Below, piece by piece: positions 17,319 through 25,115 of a stretch of 64,000 nucleotides of DNA. Under the pieces are notes generated by a model that did not search any database, was not told where the DNA came from, and saw only the letters and a program-made list of their open reading frames with translations. Made by a program: the position numbers and the translations under genes. How positions within the stretch are numbered: the stretch's first letter is position 1; the number at the start of each line of letters is the position of its first letter. The stretch comes from Microbacterium wangchenii (GTDB taxonomy: Bacteria > Actinomycetota > Actinomycetes > Actinomycetales > Microbacteriaceae), in NCBI RefSeq assembly GCF_004564355.1, contig NZ_CP038266.1:1922001-1986000 (forward strand), written 5' to 3'.

Positions 17319-18191
17319 ATGATCATCGGTGCGCACGGGCTGGTCTTCACCGGAACCTTCGACGAGGCGGGCCTGCGGCGCGCGATCGAGGGCACGAAGC
17401 AGGCGGGATTCGACCTGATCGAGATCCCGCTGATGGATGCGGAGGGGTTCGACTCCGCTCTCGCCGGGCGGATGCTGCGCGACAACGACCTCGGCGTGAC
17501 GGCGTCCCTGGGTCTCACCCCCGCCACCGACCTCACGAGCGAAGACCCCGCCGTCGTCGCCGCCGGCGTCGCGATGCTGGAGCGCTGCCTCCATCACGTG
17601 GCGACCATGGGCGGCGACGTCCTGTGCGGGGTGATCTACTCCGCGATGGGCAAGTATCCGGCCCCGGCGACCTCGCGCGGCATCGACAACAGCCGGCAGG
17701 CGATCAGCGGGCTTGCCGCGAAAGCCGCCGAGCGCGGCATCCGCCTCTCGCTCGAGGTCGTCAACCGCTACGAATCCAACGTCTTCAACACCGGACGCGG
17801 CGCGCTCCGATTCCTTGAGGGCGTCACAGGTGATGTCTCGGTGCACCTGGACACCTACCACATGAACATCGAGGAGTCCGACTTCTTCCAGCCCGTGCAC
17901 GACGTCGCCGCGGCCGGTCGGCTCGGCTACGTGCACATCGGCGACAGCCACCGCGGTTACCTCGGGACCGGCACCGTCGACTTCGCCACTTTCTTCCGCG
18001 CTCTCGGGGACGTCGGCTACGACGGCCCCGTCGTGTTCGAGTCGTTCTCGTCCGCCGTGGTCAGTGCCGAGCTCAGCAACACGCTGGGCATCTGGCGCAA
18101 CCTCTGGCAGGACTCCGATGACCTCGCCGCCCACGCCAACCGCTATATCCGCGACGCCGTGCACGCGGTGCAGACGATCGACCTGCACTGA
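17319..18191 (+). CDS. Ketose 3-epimerase-like TIM-barrel protein
   Basis: 290 residues. Sequence blocks match the D-tagatose/D-allulose 3-epimerase family: the metal-ligand and catalytic Glu in LEVVNRYESN near residue 144, Asp in HLDTYHMNIEE near 176, His in YVHIGDSHRGYLGTG near 204 and Glu in VFESFSS near 239. The IEE that follows the DTYHMN block is typical of this family. It would epimerise C3 of a ketohexose or ketopentose using Mn or Mg. The ATG at 17319 has GGCAGGAGG upstream; a longer frame from 17232 would translate the operator. Single-gene transcript facing the fucU gene tail to tail. Confidence 0.83.
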   Translation: MIIGAHGLVFTGTFDEAGLRRAIEGTKQAGFDLIEIPLMDAEGFDSALAGRMLRDNDLGVTASLGLTPATDLTSEDPAVVAAGVAMLERCLHHVATMGGDVLCGVIYSAMGKYPAPATSRGIDNSRQAISGLAAKAAERGIRLSLEVVNRYESNVFNTGRGALRFLEGVTGDVSVHLDTYHMNIEESDFFQPVHDVAAAGRLGYVHIGDSHRGYLGTGTVDFATFFRALGDVGYDGPVVFESFSSAVVSAELSNTLGIWRNLWQDSDDLAAHANRYIRDAVHAVQTIDLH

Positions 18192-18199
18192 CCTCCGCT

Positions 18200-18219
18200 C
18201 CCCGCGTCGGGGTGCGGGG
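18200..18219. terminator. Possible terminator between convergent genes
   Basis: CCCCGC (18200-18205) and GCGGGG (18214-18219) can pair around an eight-base loop in the 56-bp gap between the epimerase gene and the fucU-like gene. There is no clear T-tract, so this is tentative. Confidence 0.35.
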
Positions 18220-18247
18220 TCAGGCCGGCTGAACACGTCGAAGCCGC

Positions 18248-18667
18248 TTACGCGGACGGGTGGCCGACGACGCCTTTGCGCAGCAGCGCGTTGCCGTACT
18301 TGCGCGTCTCACCGGTGCGCACCATGAGATACGCGGGCCGGGCGGCGTCGTAGTAGGCGAAGCGCTCCACGAACCGCGTCGTCTCCACCGTGGTCCCCGC
18401 GGCCGCCATCAGCTCGTGCTGCACATCGAGCACCTCGCCGTCTGCCGACTGCATGAGGTCCAGACCGGGCGCATCATCGAGAGGGATGACGGTGCGGATC
18501 GCCGTCAGCACCTCGGGCGTGGTCGTGCCGGGCAGGTCGATGACCCGCTCCCCCAGCCCCCACGCGGGGAAATGCGCGTCGGCGATCACGACGGCATCGG
18601 AGTGACCCATCCGATCCAGGTGCAGCAGCAACTCGCCCGTCAGCAGCGGGTCGATTCCTTCGAGCAT
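18248..18667 (-). CDS. fucU: RbsD/FucU-family sugar mutarotase, L-fucose mutarotase-like
   Basis: 139 residues. The family signature LDRMGHSDAVVIADAHFPAW near the N-terminus includes the catalytic His and Asp, and the C-terminal RKYGNALLRKGVV closes the active site as in FucU. The enzyme interconverts anomers of a free sugar, here probably L-fucose, feeding the beta-form to the dehydrogenase. It is the last gene of an operon with the aldo/keto reductase (28 bp upstream) and L-fuconate dehydratase. A second, distinct RbsD-type protein is encoded at 26.1 kb beside ribokinase, supporting different substrates for the two. Confidence 0.82.
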   Translation of the reverse strand: MLEGIDPLLTGELLLHLDRMGHSDAVVIADAHFPAWGLGERVIDLPGTTTPEVLTAIRTVIPLDDAPGLDLMQSADGEVLDVQHELMAAAGTTVETTRFVERFAYYDAARPAYLMVRTGETRKYGNALLRKGVVGHPSA

Positions 18668-18695
18668 GTGTCCTCCTCGATTCGGGTGCGAGCAG

Positions 18696-19658
18696 TCAGG
18701 CCGGGATGAGTCCCTCGTGGGCGAGCTCCGCCCAGAAGTCCTCCGGGATGGCCAGCGCTGCCAGCTGCGCGTTCTGACGCACCTGCGCCGGTCGGGAGCT
18801 GCCGAGCACCACCGACCGCACCGCCGCGTCCCGCAGCGGGAACTGGATGGCGGCCGCCGGCAGCGGCACGTCGTGCGCACGGCACACCGCGACGATGCGC
18901 TGCAGCCGATCCCAGACCTCATCGGGGACGCCGCCGTATTCGTACCGGCCGTCGCGCGTCGGCTCAGCCTGCGCGAGCAGCCCGGAATTGAACACGGATG
19001 CCGCGACCACGCCGGCCCCCCGCGCGCGGCAGGCCGGGAGCACCTCTTCGGCGGCCGGCTGCTCGAGCAGGGTGTAGCGACCGGCGACCATGATCATGTC
19101 GAGGTCCGCCGCCCGCACGGCGCGGGCCAGCGCGTGGCTGGTCATGGAGCCGATGCCGATCGCGTCCACCGCGCCCTCGGAACGGAGTCGTTCCAGTGCC
19201 GGGAACGCTGATGCGACCGCGAGGTCGAGATCATGGCGCTCCGGGTCGTGCAGATACACGAGGTCGATCCGATCGAGGCCGAGCCGCTCGTGGGACTCGG
19301 CGAGCGAGGCGCGGATGCCGGCTTCCGAGAAGTCCCACTCGCGCCGCAGGTCGTTCGGCACGAAGAAGTCGTGGTCGGTGTCCAACCCCCCGTCGAATGC
19401 GGGGTTGGGACGCAGCAGCCGCCCGGCCTTGGTCGAGACGAAGAACTCCTCGCGGGGCTTCGTCTGCAGGAACGCTCCGAGGCGGCGCTCGGAGAGGCCG
19501 AGACCGTAGTGCGGCGCGGTGTCGTAGTAGCGGACGCCGCTCTCCCACGCGGCATCCAGAACTGCCCATGCCTCATCGTCGCTGAGCTGCCGGAAGAGGT
19601 TGCCGACGTTCGCCGCGCCGTAGCCGAGCGTCGGGACCACGCGCTCAGTCGGTGACAT
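18696..19658 (-). CDS. Aldo/keto reductase, probable L-fucose dehydrogenase
   Basis: 320 residues. Aldo/keto-reductase tetrad positions are visible: YDTAPHYG (Asp46, Tyr51), STKAGR (Lys77) and [10 protein letters not shown] (His near 130). The N-terminal [14 protein letters not shown] and C-terminal [14 protein letters not shown] belong to the branch that contains L-fucose (D-threo-aldose) 1-dehydrogenases. It would oxidise L-fucose to L-fucono-lactone with NAD(P). The ATG at 19658 is used; a GTG at 19664 is also in frame. The start overlaps the 3' end of the dehydratase gene by 14 bp, so the two are translationally coupled. Confidence 0.82.
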   Translation of the reverse strand: MSPTERVVPTLGYGAANVGNLFRQLSDDEAWAVLDAAWESGVRYYDTAPHYGLGLSERRLGAFLQTKPREEFFVSTKAGRLLRPNPAFDGGLDTDHDFFVPNDLRREWDFSEAGIRASLAESHERLGLDRIDLVYLHDPERHDLDLAVASAFPALERLRSEGAVDAIGIGSMTSHALARAVRAADLDMIMVAGRYTLLEQPAAEEVLPACRARGAGVVAASVFNSGLLAQAEPTRDGRYEYGGVPDEVWDRLQRIVAVCRAHDVPLPAAAIQFPLRDAAVRSVVLGSSRPAQVRQNAQLAALAIPEDFWAELAHEGLIPA

Positions 19659-20940
19659 GCGCACCCGTCCAGGCGTACTTCTTCACGCTGTCGGCCTTCA
19701 TCTCCATGCCGGTTCCCGGCGCGGAGGGCGCCATGTACGACCCGCCCTGGATGTCGGTCGGGACGACGAAGTGCTCGTGCAGGTGGTCGACGTACTCGAT
19801 CAGCCGCCCCTCACGCGTGCCGGTCACCGCGACGAAGTCGAACATCGAGAGGTGCTGCACCGCCTCGCACAGACCGACGCCGCCGGCGTGCGGGCACACC
19901 GGAACGCCGAACTTCGCCGCGAGCAGCAGATTGGCGATGTTCTCGTTGACGCCGGCGACGCGGACGGCGTCGATCTGCATGACCTCGATCGCCCCGGCCT
20001 GCAGCAGCTGCTTGAAGATCACGCGGTTCTGCGCGTGCTCCCCCGTCGCGACGCGGATCGGAGCGATGCCGCGGGCGATCTCGGCGTGCCCCAGGATGTC
20101 GTCGGGGCTGGTGGGCTCCTCGACCCAGGCCGGGTTGAACTCGGCCAGGGCGCCGACCCATTCGATCGCCTCGGACACCTCCCACCGCTGGTTCGCATCG
20201 ATCGCGATCGGGAAGTCGGGCCCGACGACCTCGCGCGCCTTCCGGAAACGACGGATGTCGTCGTCCAGGTCGGCGCCGACCTTGAGCTTGATCTGGGTGA
20301 AGCCGTCGGCGATGGCCTCGCGGGCCAGTCGCTCGAGCTTCTCATCGGAGTATCCGAGCCAGCCGGGGCTCGTGGTGTACCCCGGGTAACCGGTGGCCAC
20401 CAGCTCGGCTTCGCGCTCCTCGCGCCCTTCGACGCCGGCGCGGAGGATCTCCAGGGCCTCGGCCCGGGTGAGGGCATTGGAGAGGTAGCGGAAGTCGACG
20501 AGATCGACGAGCTCCTCCGGGGTCATCCGCGAGAGCAGCTGCCACAGCGGGAGACCTGCACGCTTCGCCTTGATGTCCCACAGCGCGTTGATCACCGCGC
20601 CGATGGCCATGTGCATCACGCCCTTCTCCGGGCCCAGCCACCGCAGCTGCGAGTCGCCGATGATGTCGCGGAAGGTTCCGCCCATGTCATCCAGCAGCGG
20701 TTCGATCTCGCGACCGACGAGGTGACCGCCGAGCGCGTCGATCGCCGCGACCTGCACGTCGTTGCCGCGACCGATCGTGAAGACGAAGGAGTGGCCCGCG
20801 ATGCCGTCCTCCGCATCCGTGCGGATCACCGCGTACGCCGCCGAGTAGTCCGGATCGGGATTCATCGCGTCGGAGCCGTCCAGGCTCAGCGACGTCGGAA
20901 AGCGGATGTCGGTGGTCTCGAGTGCGACGATGCGGCTCAC
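19645..20940 (-). CDS. L-fuconate dehydratase (enolase superfamily)
   Basis: 431 residues, usual length for this family. Removes water from L-fuconate to give 2-keto-3-deoxy-L-fuconate. Diagnostic blocks: [36 protein letters not shown], the general-base Lys in IKLKVGAD near 217, Mg ligands in IAIDANQRW near 246, [10 protein letters not shown] near 272 and ATGEHAQNR near 300, and the catalytic His in [11 protein letters not shown] near 350. These match ENOSF1/FucD closely. The GTG at 20940 has AGGAGAGGACCGCA upstream. It is the first gene of a fucD-reductase-fucU operon driven by a TTGACA-17-TTACAC promoter with an operator in its spacer. Confidence 0.93.
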   Translation of the reverse strand: MSRIVALETTDIRFPTSLSLDGSDAMNPDPDYSAAYAVIRTDAEDGIAGHSFVFTIGRGNDVQVAAIDALGGHLVGREIEPLLDDMGGTFRDIIGDSQLRWLGPEKGVMHMAIGAVINALWDIKAKRAGLPLWQLLSRMTPEELVDLVDFRYLSNALTRAEALEILRAGVEGREEREAELVATGYPGYTTSPGWLGYSDEKLERLAREAIADGFTQIKLKVGADLDDDIRRFRKAREVVGPDFPIAIDANQRWEVSEAIEWVGALAEFNPAWVEEPTSPDDILGHAEIARGIAPIRVATGEHAQNRVIFKQLLQAGAIEVMQIDAVRVAGVNENIANLLLAAKFGVPVCPHAGGVGLCEAVQHLSMFDFVAVTGTREGRLIEYVDHLHEHFVVPTDIQGGSYMAPSAPGTGMEMKADSVKKYAWTGAHVTD

Positions 20941-20985
20941 TGCGGTCCTCTCCTGCGTGCAGCGTGACTTTCCTGCACAGATCTC

Positions 20986-21019
20986 TTGGAGTGTAAACAT
21001 CCGATGTCTATACTGTCAA
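20986..21019. promoter_or_regulatory. Face-to-face divergent promoters with a shared operator in both spacers
   Basis: On the + strand TTGGAG (20986-20991), 17 bp, TATACT (21009-21014) drives the hydrolase/SDR genes. On the - strand TTGACA (21019-21014), 17 bp, TTACAC (20996-20991) drives the dehydratase operon. The near-perfect palindrome ACATCCGATGT (20997-21007) lies in the spacer of both. A repressor here would shut both directions at once. The same ACATCSGATG word is at 17181 and 23630. Confidence 0.75.
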
Positions 21020-21065
21020 TCAGACGTGCCGCTTGATCGCGGCTCCCCAACGAGGTAGGAGAACC

Positions 21066-21926
21066 ATGAAGTTCGCGCGGCTTGGCGCCCCCGGATCCGA
21101 GATCCCCGTCCTGGTGGATGGCGACCACTACTTCGATCTCCGGTCCCTGACATCCGATGTCAACGGAGCGTTCCTTTCCACCGACTTCCGCGAGCGCGTG
21201 GCGGCGGCCTTGGCAGCCGGCGAGCTTCCCGAGCTGGAGAACGCCGGCGACCTCCGCATCGGCGCACCGATCGCCCGTCCCAGCGCCGTGGTCTGCATCG
21301 GGATGAACTACGCGGCCCACGCCGCCGAGTCGGGTTCGGAGCCGCCGAAGATCCCGATCATCTTCCTGAAGACGCCGAACACGGTCGTCGGCCCGAACGA
21401 CCCCGTGACGATCCCCCGAGGCAGCGAGAAGACGGACTGGGAGGTCGAGCTCGGCGTCGTCATCGGCGCCCGCGCCGCCTACCTCGACTCGCCCGCCGAG
21501 GCAGACGCGCATATCGCCGGCTATGTGGTCGCGAACGACGTGTCGGAGCGATCGTTCCAGCTCGAAGTCTCCGGCGGACAGTGGTCCAAGGGCAAGATCG
21601 CCGCCGGATTCAACCCGACCGGCCCCTGGCTGGTCACCGCCGACGAGGTCGACGCGTCCAACCTCAACCTGCGCAGCTTCGTCAACGCCGAGCCGCGCCA
21701 GGATTCGAACACCTCCGACATGATCTTCGACGTGCGCACCATCGTGCACCACCTTTCTCAGTACATGACGCTCGAGCCCGGTGACCTCATCCTCACCGGC
21801 ACCCCGGAGGGCGTCGCGCTGTCGGGCAAGTACCCCTACCTGGTCGGCGGCGACGTCGTCGACATCGAGATCGACGGGCTCGGCCATCAGCGCCAGACCT
21901 TCGTGGCCTGGGAGGCACAGAGATGA
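21066..21926 (+). CDS. Fumarylacetoacetate-hydrolase-family protein, probable 2,4-diketo-3-deoxy-L-fuconate hydrolase
   Basis: 286 residues. FAH-fold landmarks are present: CIGMNYAAHAAESG, the metal-binding Glu in WEVELGVVIG, NDVSERSFQLE, GGQWSKGKIAAGFNPTGPW and GDLILTGTPEGV. In fucose gene clusters this family cleaves 2,4-diketo-3-deoxy-L-fuconate to pyruvate and lactate, the last step of the non-phosphorylating path. The ATG at 21066 has GGTAGGAGAACC upstream. Its stop overlaps the start of the SDR gene by 4 bp (ATGA), so the last two pathway enzymes are coupled. Divergent from the dehydratase gene over a shared operator. Confidence 0.87.
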   Translation: MKFARLGAPGSEIPVLVDGDHYFDLRSLTSDVNGAFLSTDFRERVAAALAAGELPELENAGDLRIGAPIARPSAVVCIGMNYAAHAAESGSEPPKIPIIFLKTPNTVVGPNDPVTIPRGSEKTDWEVELGVVIGARAAYLDSPAEADAHIAGYVVANDVSERSFQLEVSGGQWSKGKIAAGFNPTGPWLVTADEVDASNLNLRSFVNAEPRQDSNTSDMIFDVRTIVHHLSQYMTLEPGDLILTGTPEGVALSGKYPYLVGGDVVDIEIDGLGHQRQTFVAWEAQR

Positions 21927-22702
21927 CGCAGGCAACCTCGCACCCCACCGCAGCACCGGCGCTCGACGGGCTCGTCGCGATCGTCACCGGCGGCGCATCC
22001 GGAATCGGCGCGGCGATCGCGGCCCGCCTGCACGACGACGGCGCGCAGATCGCCGTCCTGGACCGCGATCCCTCCGGCGCCGACGAGCGCTTCGCGGCGT
22101 TCCGCGCCGACGTCTCCGACCGCGCGAGCGTGGATGCCGCCGTCGCTGCCGTCGCCGAGCAGTTCGGGCGCATCGACATCGTCGTGAACAACGCCGGCAT
22201 CGGCGCCGTCGGCGACATCACCGCGAACGACGACGACGAGTGGGCGCGCGTCCTCTCCGTGAACGTCACGGGCATCGCACGCGTGACCTCGGCCGCCCTG
22301 CCGTGGCTGCGCCGGTCGCCCGCTGCGGCGGTCTGCAACACCGCTTCGATCGCGTCCACCACCGGTCTGCCCCAGCGTGCGCTGTACACCGCGTCGAAGG
22401 GCGCCGTCTCAGCGCTCACCCGCGCGATGGCCGCCGACCACCTGCGTGAGGGCATCCGCGTCAACGCCGTCAACCCCGGCACCGCCGACACCCCGTGGGT
22501 CGGGCGCCTGCTCGGTCAGGCCGCCGACCCGGATGCCGAGCGGGCCGCCCTCGAAGCGAGGCAGCCGCACGGCCGACTGGTCAGCCCGGACGAGGTCGCC
22601 GCGGCTGTGGCGTACCTGGTGTCGCCGGCAGCCGGGTCGACCACCGGCACGTTCATCGAGGTCGACGGAGGCATGGCGCAGCTGCGCCTGCGTCCCGAGT
22701 AG
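21923..22702 (+). CDS. Short-chain dehydrogenase, probable 2-keto-3-deoxy-L-fuconate dehydrogenase
   Basis: 259 residues. Classical SDR: cofactor loop TGGASGIGAAIA at residues 25-36, NNAGIG, the catalytic Ser in NTASIAST, YTASKGAVSALTR (Tyr and Lys) near 155, and NPGTADTPWV after it. The Asp in VLDRDPSG after beta-2 suggests NAD preference. In fucose clusters the SDR oxidises C4 of 2-keto-3-deoxy-L-fuconate before hydrolytic cleavage. It overlaps the hydrolase gene by 4 bp and ends 21 bp from the convergent lactonase gene. The assignment rests on gene context as much as on sequence. Confidence 0.82.
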   Translation: MTQATSHPTAAPALDGLVAIVTGGASGIGAAIAARLHDDGAQIAVLDRDPSGADERFAAFRADVSDRASVDAAVAAVAEQFGRIDIVVNNAGIGAVGDITANDDDEWARVLSVNVTGIARVTSAALPWLRRSPAAAVCNTASIASTTGLPQRALYTASKGAVSALTRAMAADHLREGIRVNAVNPGTADTPWVGRLLGQAADPDAERAALEARQPHGRLVSPDEVAAAVAYLVSPAAGSTTGTFIEVDGGMAQLRLRPE

Positions 22703-22723
22703 GACGCCCGCGGGCCGGCCGCC

Positions 22724-23611
22724 CTACGGCAGCCGGTAGAAGCGCTCGGCGTTGCCCCACATGATCGCGCCGACGTCGAGGCCGTGCGACGCAGCCCAGG
22801 ACGCCACGGTATCCACCCAGGTGCCAATGGCGTCGACGTCGATCTTTGCGCCGCCGCCGCCGGCCCAGCCGGAGGCCGTCACCGCCGAGACCGGCCAGTC
22901 GCTGCCCACCATGAGTCGCTCGGGCCCGAAGGCGTCGAGGGCGACATCGAGGAACGGCTGCACGTGCGCGGGGGTCCACTCGCCGCCGGCTTCGGCCGGG
23001 AGGCCGGACAGCTTGCAGAACACCTGCTCGTGGGCGGCGAGGGCGTGCAGGGCATCCGTCCATTCCGGCGAGGGCATCGCCGGCGCCCGCGCCGTGCCGA
23101 CCGCGGGCTTGCCGAGATGATCGAGCACCGTCCGCAGATCCGGCACGTCGCCGGCCAGGGCGGCGACATCCCGCAGCTGAGCCGCCCCGCGCACACACGC
23201 GTCGAAGGTCATGTCGCGCGCCACGAGTGCCGCGACGCCGGAGCGGAAGGCGCGGGAGGACGCGAACCCGTCCGGCTCCCCCTGCAGCAGATGGCGCACC
23301 CCGACCACCAGGCCGTGATGCGCGAGAGCATCCAGATCCTCCTCGGTTCCGGCGCCGCGATCGAGGCGCACGCCGGCCACGATGCCGCGGATCCCCGTGC
23401 GCCCAGCCAGGGATCCGACCCACTCGACCTCGTCGATGAACTGCTCAGGCGCGCAGTCGGCCTGGACGAAGACCGCCCCGTGCTCGTGGTCGGCGCGACG
23501 CGACGCTGCGAGCTCGTCCGCGGCGAACCGGGCACGCAGCGCCCCCTCCAGCCACGCATACTCCAGAACCCCGGGGTCCCACAGGTGCAGATGCGAATCG
23601 AGAACGCGCAT
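22724..23611 (-). CDS. Amidohydrolase, probable L-fuconolactonase
   Basis: 295 residues. Amidohydrolase-fold signs are the N-terminal DSHLHLWDP (HxH), a central LDHLGKPAVG and the C-terminal MVGSDWPVSAV with its metal- or proton-binding Asp. This is the COG3618 type that opens L-fucono-1,5-lactone (L-fuconolactonase) in fucose pathways. It would connect the aldo/keto reductase to the dehydratase. The gene is divergent from the FadR-type regulator, and only 35 bp separate the two starts; an ACATCGGATG motif fills that gap. No clear ribosome-binding site beyond GCAGGATGG. Confidence 0.84.
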   Translation of the reverse strand: MRVLDSHLHLWDPGVLEYAWLEGALRARFAADELAASRRADHEHGAVFVQADCAPEQFIDEVEWVGSLAGRTGIRGIVAGVRLDRGAGTEEDLDALAHHGLVVGVRHLLQGEPDGFASSRAFRSGVAALVARDMTFDACVRGAAQLRDVAALAGDVPDLRTVLDHLGKPAVGTARAPAMPSPEWTDALHALAAHEQVFCKLSGLPAEAGGEWTPAHVQPFLDVALDAFGPERLMVGSDWPVSAVTASGWAGGGGAKIDVDAIGTWVDTVASWAASHGLDVGAIMWGNAERFYRLP

Positions 23612-23628
23612 GCCACCATCCTGCCCCA

Positions 23629-23642
23629 GACATCGGATGAAT
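23629..23642. promoter_or_regulatory. ACATCGGATG operator between lactonase and FadR-type regulator
   Basis: GACATCGGATGAAT lies 5 bp before the regulator's first ATG and 18 bp before the divergent lactonase start. It matches the operator words at 17181 and 20997. The position suggests autoregulation and joint control of the lactonase. Confidence 0.65.
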
Positions 23643-23646
23643 AGTT

Positions 23647-24336
23647 ATGATGACGCACATGGCTGTCACCGACGAGGCGATCGAGAAGATCAAGGCGATG
23701 ATCGTGTCCGGCGAGCTGCGCCCCGGCGACCGACTGCCCCCCGAGAAGGAGCTCGCCGAGCGTCTCGGCCTCTCTCGCAACTCGATGCGCGAGGCGGTGA
23801 AGGCACTCGAGGTCATCCGGGTGCTCGACGTGCGACGCGGCGACGGCACGTATGTGACCAGCCTCGAACCGCACCTGCTGCTGGAGGCGATCTCCTTCGT
23901 CGCCGACATGCATGACGACGACTCGCTGCTGGAGATCTTCGCGGTGCGACGGATGCTGGAGTCCCAAGCCACCGGCCTGGCCGCGACCCTCGGCACCGAG
24001 GACGCCATCGCGGCGCTGTACGAGGAACTCGAGTCCGTGCAGGCCGGGGTGAGCATCGACGACCTCGTCGAGCACGACATCCGCTTCCACCGCGAGATCG
24101 TGCGCATGGCCGGCAATGCCTATCTCGCGAGCCTCATCGAGAGTCTCAGCGGCCAGACCGTCCGGGCACGCGTGTGGCGTGGCCTGACCGAGCAGGGCGC
24201 CGTCGAGCGGACGCTGTCAGAGCATCGTGCCATCGCGGACGCGATCGCACAGCGCGATCCGAACCTGGCGACCTCCCTCGCCACCGCGCACATCGCCGGT
24301 GTGGAGCGCTGGCTGCGCCAGGCGGCGACCGCCTGA
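23647..24336 (+). CDS. GntR-family transcription regulator, FadR (FCD) subfamily
   Basis: 229 residues. The winged helix-turn-helix (residues 10-75) contains GDRLPPEKELAERLGLSRNSMREAVKALE and the wing RRGDGTYV. The C-terminal helical FCD domain shows metal-site-like residues in EHDIRFHREIVRMAGN and LSEHRAIADAI (Asp and His positions). It is the natural regulator of the L-fucose genes, probably released by a pathway acid such as fuconate or its lactone. Three in-frame ATGs (23647, 23650, 23659) exist; none has a ribosome site, so a leaderless mRNA is possible. The operator overlaps the promoter region. Confidence 0.87.
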   Translation: MMTHMAVTDEAIEKIKAMIVSGELRPGDRLPPEKELAERLGLSRNSMREAVKALEVIRVLDVRRGDGTYVTSLEPHLLLEAISFVADMHDDDSLLEIFAVRRMLESQATGLAATLGTEDAIAALYEELESVQAGVSIDDLVEHDIRFHREIVRMAGNAYLASLIESLSGQTVRARVWRGLTEQGAVERTLSEHRAIADAIAQRDPNLATSLATAHIAGVERWLRQAATA

Positions 24337-24342
24337 CGCGCG

Positions 24343-25011
24343 CTACGCGCGGATGCGCCCCATCGCGGCGTCGAACTCCGCCGCCGAGCTGTCGCTGACC
24401 TCGTGGAAGAGCAGCTCGTCGAGCACGTCCGGTGCAGCCGTGAAGTACGGCACGCCGGCCAGGCGCAGTGAGACGATGTCCTCCGCCGAGCGCAGGCTCG
24501 CCGCGAGCACGTTGGTCTCGCTGCCCGCGCACACGGCCTGCATCCTGGCGATCAGCGCGCCACCGTCGACCCCGGCGTCGCGCAGACGCCCGAGGTAGGG
24601 GGCGATGTAACGGGCGCCGATGTTCGCCGCAGCGAGCGCCTGCCCCGCGGAGTAGACCGCGGTCACCAGCACGCTCACCCCGTCATCGACCAGAGCGGAT
24701 GCCGCGGCGAATCCCGCGGCGGTCGCCGGCACCTTCACGGCGACCCGATCGCCGAGCGCCCGGATCGTGTCGGCGTTGCGCAGCAGCTCATCGCGGCCCT
24801 GGCCCCAGGTCTGGAAGAAGATCTCGCGTGCGCCCTCGCTCACCCATCGGGCGTAGAGCTCGGGGATCTCAGCCGTCGTTCGTCCGCCGCGCTCGAGGAT
24901 CGTCGGGTTCGTGGTCACCCCGTGCACGACGCCGGCGGCCAGCAGCCGGGACACGCGCTCGAGGTCGGCGCTGTCGACGTACAGACGTGGGGCGAGGGCG
25001 GGAGCAGACAT
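24343..25011 (-). CDS. Transaldolase-like aldolase (short FSA/TalC type)
   Basis: 222 residues, the short form of the family (fructose-6-phosphate aldolase/TalC size), not the long actinobacterial Tal. Visible motifs: YVDSADLERVSRLLAAG, GVTTNPTILER (phosphate/substrate loop), the Schiff-base Lys in RVAVKVPATAAG near residue 128, and ARYIAPYLGRLRDAG. It would cleave or form C-C bonds with dihydroxyacetone-type donors. It is transcribed alone, divergent from ribokinase, with two TGT-N4-ACA sites between them. A housekeeping pentose-phosphate role is unlikely in this setting; a pathway aldolase is more plausible. Confidence 0.82.
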   Translation of the reverse strand: MSAPALAPRLYVDSADLERVSRLLAAGVVHGVTTNPTILERGGRTTAEIPELYARWVSEGAREIFFQTWGQGRDELLRNADTIRALGDRVAVKVPATAAGFAAASALVDDGVSVLVTAVYSAGQALAAANIGARYIAPYLGRLRDAGVDGGALIARMQAVCAGSETNVLAASLRSAEDIVSLRLAGVPYFTAAPDVLDELLFHEVSDSSAAEFDAAMGRIRA

Positions 25012-25043
25012 GGGAGGACTCTTCAGGCGTGGAGGGGTCGCAA

Positions 25044-25083
25044 CCTGTCGTTACAGGTCTGGATTCGGCTAATGTAATGACAG
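25044..25083. promoter_or_regulatory. Two TGT-N4-ACA operators between transaldolase and ribokinase
   Basis: CCTGTCGTTACAGG (25044-25057) is a perfect 5-4-5 palindrome. TGTAATGACA (25073-25082) is the second copy, 27 bp from core to core. They lie between divergent starts at 25011 and 25116 and match the 9028/9043, 17265 and 27347 sites. The HutC-type regulator gene lies downstream in the ribokinase operon, so this may be autoregulation. Confidence 0.68.
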
Positions 25084-25115
25084 CTGTCGGCGAAGTCAAA
25101 AGAGATCAGAGCGCG

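Noticed and set aside
8407..25011. Sulfoquinovose transaldolase pathway (cupin isomerase plus transaldolase)
   Set aside because: No sulfoquinovosidase, sulfolactaldehyde dehydrogenase or sulfonate exporter is visible; two shared enzyme folds are not enough.
25077..25115. Earlier ATG for ribokinase
   Set aside because: The ATG is inside an operator copy and has no ribosome site; family homology starts after 25116.
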